Made by a program: the position numbers and the translations under genes. A stretch of DNA of 32,277 bases, from the NCBI RefSeq assembly GCF_030161235.1, contig NZ_BSPW01000078.1:1-32277 (forward strand). The letters are read 5' to 3'. The DNA is from Vibrio zhanjiangensis (GTDB lineage: Bacteria > Pseudomonadota > Gammaproteobacteria > Enterobacterales > Vibrionaceae). The notes under the pieces were generated by a model that had not been told where the DNA came from, searched no databases, and saw only the letters and a program-made list of their open reading frames with translations. Each line of letters starts with the position of its first letter. The stretch's first letter is position 1. Shown here one piece after another: positions 15,455 to 23,687 of the stretch.

Positions 15455-16478
15455 GGTTGTTCTCCTTTGAGCCAATACACAACAAGGGGCGTTGAGGGGC
15501 ATCGATCTGTTGAACGAGAGTGAAAGCAATATCCGCCCCAAAAAATTGGTAGATATCTTGAGGCAGCTCCAAATGCTCTACCGAAGAGTGTGCGTGCGAG
15601 TCTTGCTGTTGGCGTCCTACCCAGCCACTGTGTTCTTCCTTGTCGTTTATCAACTGGTACAACTGATAGGTACAATCGTTAACGGAATGTTGTGACAAAA
15701 GTTGGCCCTGAAAAATCACATGGGTGAAGCCAGAGCTAGACGCGGGGAGAATGACCATATTGGGTAATTGACTCATGATGAAAAGCACCCATGATTGGTT
15801 TTCTAAGAGCCATTGTCTGCGCTCGGCCACTGAATGCTGAGCGATGGCGGCTAAACGTTGTTCAAGCAGTCTAGATTCGAAGGTCGAGTTCAAAGCCTGA
15901 TGATGATTACAATAATCTTGATAGAGGTTATCGGCTTCGATAATTGCCCGTTCAATATCGGCCTGATTGCCCGTGCGGCCCAATCCTTTTAGGGCATGAA
16001 AGACGGTGTGAAACCAGAGTTTAAGTGTGTCGAACGTTTTATCGGCATAAGAAGGCGATGTGGCTGTGGCCTCTATCGTCCATGGACAGTCAATGCCGGC
16101 TTGTAACAGAAGGGCACCACGATATTTTGGGTAACGAAAAGGAGGCTTTACCTCATTTGCAGAGGTGTAAGACCAACATGCACACTCTCGTTGATAGCCT
16201 GACGCGTCGCCAAGCGTAATGGTTTCAACCGCTAGATATTGTCCATCACTGGATACATACAACTCTTGGCGAACGTATCTTAATTGCTCGCAAGTCATGC
16301 TGGTATTGGTCGATACTGTGTAAGGCACCGTAAATTCGGCGTAACTGAGCAGTCGACCATGCAGTAAAATAGGGCCGCCTCCATCCGTTGGGATAATGTC
16401 ATAGGTCTTGTAGGGTGTGGCAGGGGCGCTGTTCGACAGTGCCATTGTTACCAGGGAATGATTAGTCATGATCTTCAA
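15447..16478 (-). CDS. unknown 343-residue protein inserted in the core transfer operon
   Basis: The protein lacks a signal peptide and membrane segments. It has several Cys (SMTCEQ, RECACWSY, GIDCPW, YCNHH, NDCTY) and is rich in Tyr, Gln and Ser, with a helical centre (about 150-230). I do not recognise it. It lies between TIGR03750 and TIGR03746, two genes that are normally adjacent in MPF_G operons. It overlaps the upstream gene by 17 bases and the downstream one by 8, so it is transcribed and perhaps translationally coupled with them. Whether it is an assembly factor, an exclusion or regulatory protein, or passive cargo cannot be said. M1 or M4 could be the start. Confidence 0.75.
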   Translation of the reverse strand: MKIMTNHSLVTMALSNSAPATPYKTYDIIPTDGGGPILLHGRLLSYAEFTVPYTVSTNTSMTCEQLRYVRQELYVSSDGQYLAVETITLGDASGYQRECACWSYTSANEVKPPFRYPKYRGALLLQAGIDCPWTIEATATSPSYADKTFDTLKLWFHTVFHALKGLGRTGNQADIERAIIEADNLYQDYCNHHQALNSTFESRLLEQRLAAIAQHSVAERRQWLLENQSWVLFIMSQLPNMVILPASSSGFTHVIFQGQLLSQHSVNDCTYQLYQLINDKEEHSGWVGRQQQDSHAHSSVEHLELPQDIYQFFGADIAFTLVQQIDAPQRPLLCIGSKENNHG

Positions 16479-16803
16479 TTCTCTTTGTGGCCATCTTTCG
16501 AGACTGAGTTTGGTATCGCTTGGCGTGTTTAAAGCGGTCGAATTTCATCTCAAAATAACTTTGACAGTGGGCACGTTTTGCCCGCGTTATGGTGTTAATC
16601 ATCACTTTGGGCATCGCAAACACGCTCACCAGACCCAAAAATACGGACAAAACCCACAACATACCGATCCCCGTTAATGCCATCAGCCCCGCACCAACAC
16701 AGGTCATAATGAGTGTGTTGACCGTAGTGAGTAAGCCCACCTCAGACAGTGACAATCCTTTGTAGAACGGAGGTTTTACATTGAGGAGTGCGGGCGATTT
16801 CAT
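16462..16803 (-). CDS. conjugative transfer region protein, TIGR03750 family, VirB3-like
   Basis: The 113-residue protein has the short leader and two close membrane segments (about 24-45 and 46-65) of the family, with GLSLSEVGLLTTVNTLIMTC before them, then a long basic tail. This matches VirB3-like subunits that work with the VirB4 ATPase at the inner membrane. It shares a single base with the TIGR03745-like gene upstream. Confidence 0.82.
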   Translation of the reverse strand: MKSPALLNVKPPFYKGLSLSEVGLLTTVNTLIMTCVGAGLMALTGIGMLWVLSVFLGLVSVFAMPKVMINTITRAKRAHCQSYFEMKFDRFKHAKRYQTQSRKMATKRIEDHD

Positions 16804-17153
16804 TAGGTACTACCCATAATGTTTAGGCCGTAATTTATCCCCCAGATAGTGAGTAAAATCAAAATGCCGCCAATAATCGCATCGGTTAGCAAATCTTTCT
16901 TGGTTTTTTTCCCCTCACGCGTTTGGCTATAAATGTCCCAAACATGCCCAAGGTAGTAAATCGTACAAAACGCAGCAAAAATGGACCCGCCGTACAACAA
17001 AATGTCGTAGCCGTAGTAAAAAAGAATCTCCAACACACTGTCACTGGCACCTTGGGTGGGGTCTTGATTGCGTGGGATCTTGGCTTGTGCACTACTACTA
17101 GCCATAGCTATTGCGCCGATAAGAGGGCGCTTGAAAGAGGGAAGTATTTTCAT
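16803..17153 (-). CDS. integrating conjugative element membrane protein, TIGR03745 (PFL_4702) family
   Basis: The 116-residue protein has a signal-like start (about 1-24, ending SAQA) and two membrane segments (about 49-70 and 88-110) separated by a basic loop (REGKKTKKDLL). This is the architecture of VirB2-like pilin subunits, and the position between TIGR03758 and TIGR03750 is right for the family. It overlaps the TIGR03758-like gene by 4 bases. Confidence 0.84.
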   Translation of the reverse strand: MKILPSFKRPLIGAIAMASSSAQAKIPRNQDPTQGASDSVLEILFYYGYDILLYGGSIFAAFCTIYYLGHVWDIYSQTREGKKTKKDLLTDAIIGGILILLTIWGINYGLNIMGST

Positions 17154-17422
17154 CCGTTAACTCCATAGAACATGAGAAAAGTTATTATGAGGTACACAAA
17201 AACTGCTTTAAAAATAAGGCGGCGATAGGTTTCCTTATCCATGGCCTTTGACCGTAAGCCTTTAAACCCACTCCATAATGTCCAGATAACCCAGAACAAA
17301 CAGGAGACGTTGACCAAAACGGCGAAGACCAAATGGCTGTCCGAGGCCGAAAACCCCGCTCCGTAGGCAAAGGCGTCTAAGGCATCAGACGCATCAATGG
17401 CATGATGTGATTCGTCACTCAT
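17150..17422 (-). CDS. integrating conjugative element protein, TIGR03758 (PFL_4701) family
   Basis: Starting at the ATG at 17422 the protein has 90 residues. It has a short acidic N-terminus (DALDAFAYGAGFSASDSH) and two membrane segments (about 33-53 and 70-87). The larger frame upstream reads through the RAQPRD coding region, so the internal start is chosen; it overlaps the RAQPRD stop by 8 bases. The family is a small inner-membrane component of MPF_G systems. Confidence 0.82.
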   Translation of the reverse strand: MSDESHHAIDASDALDAFAYGAGFSASDSHLVFAVLVNVSCLFWVIWTLWSGFKGLRSKAMDKETYRRLIFKAVFVYLIITFLMFYGVNG

Positions 17423-17729
17423 CGTTTTGACCTGAGATATAGTCCCCAGACAAAGGACGAACAGGTTTAGCCCCTGCACGGCTTGGATTGAGATAGACGT
17501 CAATGCCAGATTCGATATCAGCCAAGTCGGCTCTCAGTGCGTCGTAATAGAACTGATGCGATTGACGTACGTCGGCCTCTTGCTCTGCTCGGTCAATTAG
17601 GTAATACAATTTCTGTATGTGCCTTTGAATGAGCTTGAGCTCAGCTCGTTCGCCGTCCACGGTGGCCATTGCTGACGGCGACATCAGTAGTATCGCTGCC
17701 ATTAGCCAGTGCGGTTTAATACGGTGCAT
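17415..17729 (-). CDS. RAQPRD-family integrative conjugative element protein (TIGR01690)
   Basis: The 104-residue periplasmic protein has a signal peptide (about 1-22, ending SAMA), a helical middle starting with GERAELKLIQRHI, and a tail ending in PVRPLSGDY that corresponds to the family's conserved C-terminus. Here the eponymous motif is divergent (SRAGAKPVRP). It is the first gene of operon B, 30 bases from the predicted -10 box of promoter copy B, with AGAGGAT as ribosome binding site. Confidence 0.85.
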   Translation of the reverse strand: MHRIKPHWLMAAILLMSPSAMATVDGERAELKLIQRHIQKLYYLIDRAEQEADVRQSHQFYYDALRADLADIESGIDVYLNPSRAGAKPVRPLSGDYISGQNDE

Positions 17730-17758
17730 GGGGTATCCTCTATTTCATTGGTCGAAAA

Positions 17759-17839
17759 ACGATACCAAGGAAAAAAGGCTCTGGGGAAAATAGCGGGGTC
17801 TAAATTCGTATGAATTTAAGCGCTTCTGTTTCGTGACAA
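17759..17839 (-). promoter_or_regulatory. conserved transfer-operon promoter element, copy B
   Basis: This copy has extended -10 TGGTATCGT on the minus strand (hexamer 17759-17764), the dyad AAATTCGTATGAATTT (17802-17817) and TTCGTGACAA (17830-17839) at the same offsets as copies A and C. Again there is no -35-like hexamer. The RAQPRD start codon is 30 bases downstream of the -10. Confidence 0.75.
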
Positions 17840-18130
17840 GAGGATAAATATATGGTATGGCTTGGAAATTAATGGACGGGCGACTTTTTCTACGTCTGTC
17901 TATGCGTGCGGCATTTCTTACATGAAATGGTGAATACTGAGTTGCCTTGTTTCCCCCAAAGTCCCTGTCCAACTGTGATAAGCTGAACAACACGGCCAAA
18001 AGTCGTTGTGTGTGTATTTTTAGCTCACCAGGGCGCTAGGACACAGCGAACCATCTATGAGTTTGGAGCACATCGACATATCAATAAATCAGTTATCAAA
18101 AGCCGCAGAAATTGCCTTTTAAAACCGCTT

Positions 18131-18185
18131 CATATGCTTGACATATGCCGCTTGCGGCTTATACTAATCATATGTTAGGCATATG
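18131..18185 (+). promoter_or_regulatory. vapBC promoter with four CATATG operator boxes
   Basis: A -35 TTGACA (18138-18143) and -10 TATACT (18160-18165) are 16 bases apart. CATATG occurs at 18131-18136 and 18142-18147, and again at 18169-18174 and 18180-18185. Each pair is spaced 11 bases start to start and the pairs flank the promoter core. A GCCGC-TT-GCGGC hairpin (18147-18158) fills the spacer. This suits cooperative binding by a VapBC complex that represses its own operon. Confidence 0.75.
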
Positions 18186-18202
18186 TCTAAAGAGAGGGTG
18201 TT

Positions 18203-18436
18203 ATGAGAACAGTATCAATTTTTAAAAACGGCAAGAACCAAGCGGTTCGCTTACCAAAAGATTTTGAGTTTGACGGAGTGAATGAGCTCGAAATTCACAA
18301 AGAAGGTGATGTCATCACCTTACGTCCCGCTCGACCAGATTGGCTTTCATTTGGTGAGCAAGAAAAGGCTGATAGTGATTTCATGGCCAACCGTGAAGAT
18401 GTGATTACGGATGAAGGAAGATTCGATTTTGAATAA
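18203..18436 (+). CDS. vapB: VapB-type antitoxin (AbrB-like, SpoVT/AbrB swapped hairpin)
   Basis: The 77-residue protein begins MRTVSIFKNGKNQAVRLPKD, the typical AbrB-like swapped-hairpin domain of VapB antitoxins, then HKEGDVITLRPARPDW and an acidic C-terminal tail expected to wrap around the toxin. GAGAGGGTG precedes the ATG. The operator boxes immediately upstream agree with autoregulation by the antitoxin with the toxin as corepressor. It overlaps the toxin gene. Confidence 0.9.
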   Translation: MRTVSIFKNGKNQAVRLPKDFEFDGVNELEIHKEGDVITLRPARPDWLSFGEQEKADSDFMANREDVITDEGRFDFE

Positions 18437-18851
18437 GAAAATCAATTACATGCTTGATACGTGTATTTGTTCATTCATTATGAGGGAGCAGCCTATTACT
18501 GTATTGCAAAAACTTCAATCCGTAGTTGGTAAACAACATCGAATCGTTATCTCGGCAATTACCTACCAAGAAATGCAGTATGGGTTGTTAGGAAAAAAAG
18601 CCTCACCCAAACATGCGGTGCTTGTTCAAGAATTTCTCAAGCGAGTAGATGCGATATTGCCTTGGGACAAAGGGGCTGTTGATGCGACGACTAACGTGAA
18701 GCGTGATCTAATGGCGAAAGGTACACCGATCGGCAACAACGATACCGCTATCGCAGGTCATGCCATTGCTACGGGTAGTGTACTTGTCACGAATAACACA
18801 AGAGAGTTTCAGCGCGTAAAAGGGTTAAAGCTCGAAGATTGGGTTCACTAG
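18429..18851 (+). CDS. vapC: VapC-type toxin, PIN-domain ribonuclease
   Basis: The product is a PIN-domain protein similar to plasmid MvpA-like VapC toxins, which cleave initiator tRNA in known cases. Conserved acidic residues appear in YMLDTC, in YQEMQYG and in NNDTAIAGHA, and a VTNNTREFQRV motif follows. Three starts are possible: ATG 18411, TTG 18429 and ATG 18450. TTG 18429 is chosen because AAGGAAG lies just upstream and the resulting N-terminus matches family length (140 residues). It overlaps vapB by 8 bases. Addiction modules like this stabilise mobile elements. Confidence 0.88.
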   Translation: MNKKINYMLDTCICSFIMREQPITVLQKLQSVVGKQHRIVISAITYQEMQYGLLGKKASPKHAVLVQEFLKRVDAILPWDKGAVDATTNVKRDLMAKGTPIGNNDTAIAGHAIATGSVLVTNNTREFQRVKGLKLEDWVH

Positions 18852-18882
18852 ATAGGTAATAAGGACATAGAGGAAAAAACAA

Positions 18883-19236
18883 ATGTCAGATATTAAGCAG
18901 GAAATTGAGAAAGGTATTGATATCAACAACCTTAAACATTGGCAGAAGGTCGAAGACGGCGAACTAGCTGGCTACTATGTTCAATTAGTACTTGGCATCC
19001 AACTAAATAGCACTGCAATGGCGCACGTCGCCAAAGAGGCTGAAGCTGAGCGGATTCAGTTGGAAAAGCTTGGTCACAAGGTGGCAACCATTCAACCGAA
19101 GGGCGATTACACTAGTTACGACGAGGCAATGGCCAAGATAAAAGGGTTAGACCGCGAGGGTGATTTGGATTTACTAGAACTACTAAGCGGTGACTATGAC
19201 ACGATCATTGTTGACTCAGTACCACAGGGTAAATAA
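18883..19236 (+). CDS. hypothetical protein downstream of vapBC
   Basis: The 117-residue protein is acidic and soluble, with no signal peptide. AGAGGAAA supports the start, and it lies 31 bases after vapC on the same strand. Its first residues (MSDIKQEIEKGIDI) resemble those of the next gene (MADINQVIDRGIEL). The family is not recognised, and function is unknown. It may share the vapBC transcript, or belong to a second cargo module. Confidence 0.6.
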   Translation: MSDIKQEIEKGIDINNLKHWQKVEDGELAGYYVQLVLGIQLNSTAMAHVAKEAEAERIQLEKLGHKVATIQPKGDYTSYDEAMAKIKGLDREGDLDLLELLSGDYDTIIVDSVPQGK

Positions 19237-19240
19237 ACAC

Positions 19241-19549
19241 ATGGCAGATATCAACCAAGTGATTGATAGAGGCATTGAGTTGCTTTGGCTGTGTCAGTCT
19301 TTGCAGTCTGAAAAAGATGGTGTGGATAGACCCAGCCATAATAAAATTGAACGATCAAAAGTACGTGATTCGTTTGCTCAAGATATCGATCGAGCAGTTA
19401 CAAATATGAGTGCCCTATACGAAATGATGCCCCAAACTAAGCGTTTATCAGCAGTTGGGCGTGAGCTTGTACAAAAAGGCTTAACCGAGCTGTCTGCGGG
19501 TGAATCTTACTCTGATGCTGCGCTTGCTTACCTTGAATCGAAACTTTAG
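19241..19549 (+). CDS. hypothetical protein
   Basis: From the ATG at 19241 the product has 102 residues, is helical and soluble, and ends in SYSDAALAYLESKL. The start was chosen because it falls 4 bases after the previous stop and has AGGGT upstream; a longer frame begins inside the previous gene. The N-terminal 14 residues resemble the preceding protein. Its function is unknown. Confidence 0.6.
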   Translation: MADINQVIDRGIELLWLCQSLQSEKDGVDRPSHNKIERSKVRDSFAQDIDRAVTNMSALYEMMPQTKRLSAVGRELVQKGLTELSAGESYSDAALAYLESKL

Positions 19550-19560
19550 GGGAATAGAAA

Positions 19561-19821
19561 GTGATTACAGATACTTATATGTATAACGAGAGTTTGACGA
19601 TTCGTACCAGTGATAATATCGAACGCTACCCACAAAAAACAGCCGATGGTAACGAAATCGTGGTTGTTTATGTTGACGAAGTTGAATTCAAAGGGGCAGG
19701 CGGTAAGTGGTCTAAACAAGGCTTCCGTTGGGCTATTGTAGAGCCTCACTTAACCGAAGACGAAATCAAAAATTGGCTACTCAACAACGGCCTTTCTACC
19801 GTTCCTTTTCTTAGGGGGTAA
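19561..19821 (+). CDS. hypothetical protein with GTG start
   Basis: The 86-residue protein contains several aromatic residues and appears beta-rich in the centre (EIVVVYVDEVEFKGAGGKW), with a helical C-terminus (LTEDEIKNWLLNNG). AGGGGAAT 6-7 bases before the GTG at 19561 supports that start over the ATG at 19579. It is separated by 11 bases from the previous gene and by 8 from the next. No family is recognised. Confidence 0.6.
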   Translation: MITDTYMYNESLTIRTSDNIERYPQKTADGNEIVVVYVDEVEFKGAGGKWSKQGFRWAIVEPHLTEDEIKNWLLNNGLSTVPFLRG

Positions 19822-19829
19822 AGCGGTCT

Positions 19830-20000
19830 ATGGACATCGAGAAAATCAAAGCAGACGCGCCAGAAGATGCAGCGTTTTGGAGTCCGGCAGTTGAACAATA
19901 TTTTGATCGTCAGTACATGAATTTGGCTTTTAAAGAACAAGGCAAGCTGATCCAAATCGAGATGCCTTTTCGTGCTGAACTTATCTCACTAACCAAATAA
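19830..20000 (+). CDS. small hypothetical protein
   Basis: This 56-residue frame runs from ATG 19830 to TAA 20000 and is preceded by AGGGGG at a good distance. It contains AFWSPAVEQYFDRQYMN and ends in ELISLTK. It lies 8 bases after the previous stop, so it probably completes the same small operon. The function is unknown. Confidence 0.5.
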   Translation: MDIEKIKADAPEDAAFWSPAVEQYFDRQYMNLAFKEQGKLIQIEMPFRAELISLTK

Positions 20001-20140
20001 CGAGGGTAAAAGGGGCTTATGGCTACTTTCATGGCTTTTTCTTGGTCTCTGTTTTGTAGAAATAACGAATAATTGACGATAAAACGCAACACAGCAAGTA
20101 TAACATGTTCGAAAATACACGAATTAGGAAGAAACAATCC

Positions 20141-20527
20141 ATGAATATGGCTCGAAAATCTGCTGCCTTACTACTGCTCGTTATGCTTGTCGGCGGTTGT
20201 GGTGAGAATGCGACCAATACTGATGTAGAGGTACTAACTCAAGGTGAGGCTATGGGCGAAACCCCAAGAGCACCTACAATGATAAAAGATGCACAAGGAG
20301 AGACTATATTAGTGCTGATGCATGGGTGGCGAAGCTATGACGACCCATGTCGAACCGTCGGAGAAACCGCTGCGACCGCGGATTACCTAGACCATACGAC
20401 CCGTCTGATAGCTTGCCCTGTGGGCGACGCGGGTATAGAAGATATGACCCAACACATGCAAGGCAAGTTGTTAACGGTACTCGAAGGATATCAGTTGATG
20501 AGCATACCCAATCCAAGCACGCTTTAA
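20141..20527 (+). CDS. putative lipoprotein
   Basis: The 128-residue product starts at ATG 20141 with AGGAA upstream; the longer frame from 20105 adds residues before the signal sequence. It has a lipoprotein signal with lipobox LVGGC (about residues 15-20). The rest is acidic and soluble, with two later Cys (DDPCRTVG, LIACPVGD). No family is recognised. It faces operon C tail to tail and is the last plus-strand cargo gene in this block. Confidence 0.6.
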   Translation: MNMARKSAALLLLVMLVGGCGENATNTDVEVLTQGEAMGETPRAPTMIKDAQGETILVLMHGWRSYDDPCRTVGETAATADYLDHTTRLIACPVGDAGIEDMTQHMQGKLLTVLEGYQLMSIPNPSTL

Positions 20528-20600
20528 TCGCTTTTATCTATGTCCAGTCAAGTATGCTTAGCGATTTAGAGCCTCTTTGTTGTTCATCATGACGTCTTTA

Positions 20601-21245
20601 TTACACAAACTTCTTGTAGCTTGCGACAGATTGATGAACCATCAGGCCAAATAAACCGACACCTGGAAGAATTAACCACTGAGTCGCCACTGCATAAACA
20701 CCGGGCAACAGTAGCCACAGGTATCCGGTTAATGCTGCCGCCCATGGCATTAATCGCTTTGCATAGTAATGAATGGTCTCGGTTTCTCGCCCGACCATCG
20801 CAATGCGGCGCTGACGAACGACGAGACCATCCAGAAACGCCAGTATCACTACTAACATAAACAACGGCATGGCCATGACCAGTAATAAAAGACGGGTGAT
20901 GAGTGAAAGCGTTACATACACGACCCCTTGCCAATAAGGTTGTAACCACGACATACCGTTGACAAATGAGACCTCAACCAGTGGGCGTGCGTGATCTAAT
21001 ATCCACTGAAATAACACAAACACCCATTGCTGAGCGCCAGGTTGTGACTCAAGAGATTCGATGAGGTGGATAAAAGTGCTTCGGCTATGTTGGCCAGTTG
21101 GCCCCAGATAACCACTCCATTCTAGTGCTACAAGCAATACCCATATGATACCAGTGTGGAAAATTGCCGATAAAGGCCAGGTCAGCGGTGATGAATAAGA
21201 ATCATGCTCTGAGCGTTTCGGCTCTGTTCGTGGTGTTTTTGACAT
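20601..21245 (-). CDS. integrating conjugative element membrane protein, TIGR03747 (PFL_4697) family
   Basis: The 214-residue protein has about four membrane segments (about 24-45, 100-130, 163-180, 185-205). It has the characteristic family position directly after the TraD-like coupling protein, which it overlaps by 44 bases. The first segment is preceded by a polar start with PLTWPLSAIFHTGIIW, typical of the family. It probably supports the coupling protein at the inner membrane. It is the last gene of operon C; no clear hairpin terminator follows. Confidence 0.85.
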   Translation of the reverse strand: MSKTPRTEPKRSEHDSYSSPLTWPLSAIFHTGIIWVLLVALEWSGYLGPTGQHSRSTFIHLIESLESQPGAQQWVFVLFQWILDHARPLVEVSFVNGMSWLQPYWQGVVYVTLSLITRLLLLVMAMPLFMLVVILAFLDGLVVRQRRIAMVGRETETIHYYAKRLMPWAAALTGYLWLLLPGVYAVATQWLILPGVGLFGLMVHQSVASYKKFV

Positions 21246-23424
21246 CGGTGTTCATCCATTCGTGATAGGCCTCTAATGACACCCCTTCGACGGTCAGTGC
21301 CTCTTTTTCGGATAGGTAAAACGTCTCGCTCCAGTCTTTATCCAGCTCATTGAGCGTTTTTGACCACTCTACCGGCGCTAACGTTTGATTACGTGCTTTC
21401 ATATTGTCGACCAGCTCTTGAATGGAGCTTGGCAGGGCTTCATCCCCCACACTGCTGGGTAACGGAAAGCGAAGCTTCCAATATTTCGCGCCCTCAAGCT
21501 CAGCATAAGCCTGGCCAATAGGAAGGTTGGTCAGATCGCTGTCGGAGATAAGCGGCACTTCTTTGGTTTGAATCGTGTCTTTGTTGGTCGATTTAAAGCC
21601 GGTACGGGTTCCAGGCGCATCACTGACACCGGAATCTGGCACCACCTCACGAATCGTGGCATTTTTCATTCGAGAGGTCAGGATTTGGGCGGTCTTAAGC
21701 TCTCGTACCCGAAGCGTGATCAAGGTGTTAAAGTTGCCTTTCGTCTGGCCAGCTTTCGCCGCGCTCCCCAAACGCGCTTCGATGTCAGACTCGGTTTGTG
21801 TATAGGCCGTCACGAAAAACTTGGCGCCTCGCGCCTTATTGAGGATAGGAATAAATTCATCGCCAATGAGCTCATTGAACTCGTCTGCATGGATCATGAT
21901 GTTACGTGGCTTGATGTTGGCGTTGTCCATACCTGGTGTGTTACCAAACTTATAAATCTCGCCCGCCAAAGAGCACAGGTCGGCAAACATACTGTTCCCG
22001 AATGCGGCCGCGACGGTGGTATCGGAAAGGGCGTCGAGGCCGATGTAGACCACGCCATTTTGATTGATGATTTCTCGCCAATCGACAACTGGCCGCTCAT
22101 CATGCGCACGATGCTTGGGTGAAATTAGGTGCGCGGTTTTGCCCGTTCCTAGCTTCTCAAGCAGTGGCAATAGTGAGGCGACGATTTTATCAAAGTACGT
22201 TTTATCGTACTGAATGGCGCTTCGAAGCCCGCCCAGCACATCATCATCGACCGGATAATCTTGGAAATAGCGCTCTAGCGCGACCACTCTTGGGCTTCGA
22301 CCTTGTAAGTGCCTAGGGGTATTTTGCTCAGTGACGTCAGCTTCAATCGCGGCCACAAAATCGACCGCTTTGGGGTGATACGTGGGCAGCATTTTCAGAC
22401 AGTAATCAACATACAGCTCGTCAATGGCCGTGACGTACCGTTGTATGGACGCCATGTCTGGCCGTCTACCCAACGCTTCCTGCGCTCTGGCAATAATATT
22501 GACAAATCGCCACGCAAACTGCTTGAAAGCAGCGCTGTTGCCACCGCCTTCCAGCTGACCTGAAACACGAGTGGCCACCTCAGTGATGCGACTGAAACGC
22601 CCCAATGGTGAATAACGCCCACTTTGATTGGGATAGCCCAAATGCAGAATGTAAAAATCATCCAGGCGTCCTGAGCGCAAACACTCGATGTACATCCTCA
22701 GCAGCATGTCCCCATCGCCCTTTGGATCGAAGTTCAGGACGACATCGCCTCGGCGAATATCTTGTGTCACAAGTAATTCCGCCAAGCGTGTTTTGCCTAC
22801 CCCTGTGGTGCCGAGCACTAGGGTGTGCCCTGCTCTTGCACTGGCGGGTAATAAACAGTCGGTTTCTTCAGCCAGCCCAACCCCATGCAAACAGGGATCG
22901 CCGCCAACTGGCGGTAGAGGCGGAGCGAGATGACAGCGCTTGAGTATAGGGTTCAAACCAGACCATACACTGCCTTGGTCAAACACCGGCTTTTGAGCAA
23001 AATATCGGCCCAAAGGTGTGCCCTCATAGCGTGCTTCCATCAGTCTCGCCCATTGATATAGCCGACTTGGCGCAACAAATCTCTCCGCCCAAATTTGGCG
23101 GGTATCATATAAGCGCTGCGCGTGTCTGGGCCTGACTTCAAAGCCTTTACCCAAAAACAGCTTATCTTGATAGACCGGAATGTCTTTTGAGGCCATCGCC
23201 CAAAAGGGTAGGCTTTTGAGCCCTTTTTGATAGTGTATTAACTGCCTAGCTTGATGTTCTCGCCATCCAGCTAGGCCCAACAACACGCTTGAAACCAGCC
23301 ATGCACTGTGATGCGTTAATAAAAAATTTGCCGGCTCGAGCGCGACCCAGAAAGCGCCAACAGCAAATGTATAGACACTGACGCGCTCTTCTACAGGACG
23401 CAATAATCCCTCAACGGGTGTCAT
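21202..23424 (-). CDS. traD: type IV coupling protein, TraD-like (SXT/MPF_G type)
   Basis: The 740-residue protein has N-terminal membrane segments (about 15-50), then Walker A (TTGVGKT, near residue 204) and a Walker B region reading IMIHADEFNEL near 510. Both match the SXT_TraD-type coupling ATPases that bring the relaxosome to the secretion channel. The C-terminal tail (about 640-740) is charged. It overlaps the small gene before it by 4 bases and the TIGR03747-like gene after it by 44. Confidence 0.9.
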   Translation of the reverse strand: MTPVEGLLRPVEERVSVYTFAVGAFWVALEPANFLLTHHSAWLVSSVLLGLAGWREHQARQLIHYQKGLKSLPFWAMASKDIPVYQDKLFLGKGFEVRPRHAQRLYDTRQIWAERFVAPSRLYQWARLMEARYEGTPLGRYFAQKPVFDQGSVWSGLNPILKRCHLAPPLPPVGGDPCLHGVGLAEETDCLLPASARAGHTLVLGTTGVGKTRLAELLVTQDIRRGDVVLNFDPKGDGDMLLRMYIECLRSGRLDDFYILHLGYPNQSGRYSPLGRFSRITEVATRVSGQLEGGGNSAAFKQFAWRFVNIIARAQEALGRRPDMASIQRYVTAIDELYVDYCLKMLPTYHPKAVDFVAAIEADVTEQNTPRHLQGRSPRVVALERYFQDYPVDDDVLGGLRSAIQYDKTYFDKIVASLLPLLEKLGTGKTAHLISPKHRAHDERPVVDWREIINQNGVVYIGLDALSDTTVAAAFGNSMFADLCSLAGEIYKFGNTPGMDNANIKPRNIMIHADEFNELIGDEFIPILNKARGAKFFVTAYTQTESDIEARLGSAAKAGQTKGNFNTLITLRVRELKTAQILTSRMKNATIREVVPDSGVSDAPGTRTGFKSTNKDTIQTKEVPLISDSDLTNLPIGQAYAELEGAKYWKLRFPLPSSVGDEALPSSIQELVDNMKARNQTLAPVEWSKTLNELDKDWSETFYLSEKEALTVEGVSLEAYHEWMNTDVKNTTNRAETLRA

Positions 23425-23687
23425 GATAGCGACTCCATCGCCTCAGCAGGTTGAGGGAAGTAGCGGGGGTTATCTTGGGTGTGTCGATTCCCATCAACCA
23501 GAGACATCATCGCCGCTTCAGGGCGTACCGATTCCAATAGGCATTGTTCAGCAAGCGCTAAAATCAGAGGGGTGAGCTCAGGTTGGGCGATGATAGTATG
23601 GACCTTAGCCACGACATTATGCACATCCGCATCTCGTAAAGGGTGGTGAACGTGGCGGTCCTTGACACGTTTGGGTCTCAGTCTCAT
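23421..23687 (-). CDS. small hypothetical protein of operon C
   Basis: The 88-residue protein has a basic His-rich start (KRVKDRHVHHPL) and no membrane segment. It shares an ATGA overlap with TIGR03765 before it and with traD after it, so it is surely part of the operon. Small proteins with poor conservation are common here in related elements. A cofactor for the coupling protein is possible but not shown. Confidence 0.65.
   Translation of the reverse strand: MRLRPKRVKDRHVHHPLRDADVHNVVAKVHTIIAQPELTPLILALAEQCLLESVRPEAAMMSLVDGNRHTQDNPRYFPQPAEAMESLS

Larger units (their letters stand above)
17730..18202. other. divergent regulatory region between operon B and vapBC
   Basis: The left part carries promoter copy B (17759-17839) for operon B. 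The right part carries the vapBC promoter with four CATATG boxes (18131-18185). The centre (about 17850-18120) shows no convincing gene; a short minus-strand frame (17745-17999) covers the promoter element and is treated as spurious. Confidence 0.55.

Noticed and set aside
17745..17999. 84-codon minus-strand frame upstream of operon B
   Set aside because: It runs through the conserved promoter element, whose conservation is explained by regulation.
20528..20600. Terminator between the lipoprotein gene and operon C
   Set aside because: The short region shows no convincing stem followed by a T-tract.
21568..22122. 184-codon plus-strand frame
   Set aside because: It is antisense to the middle of the well-supported traD gene and shows no protein features of its own.
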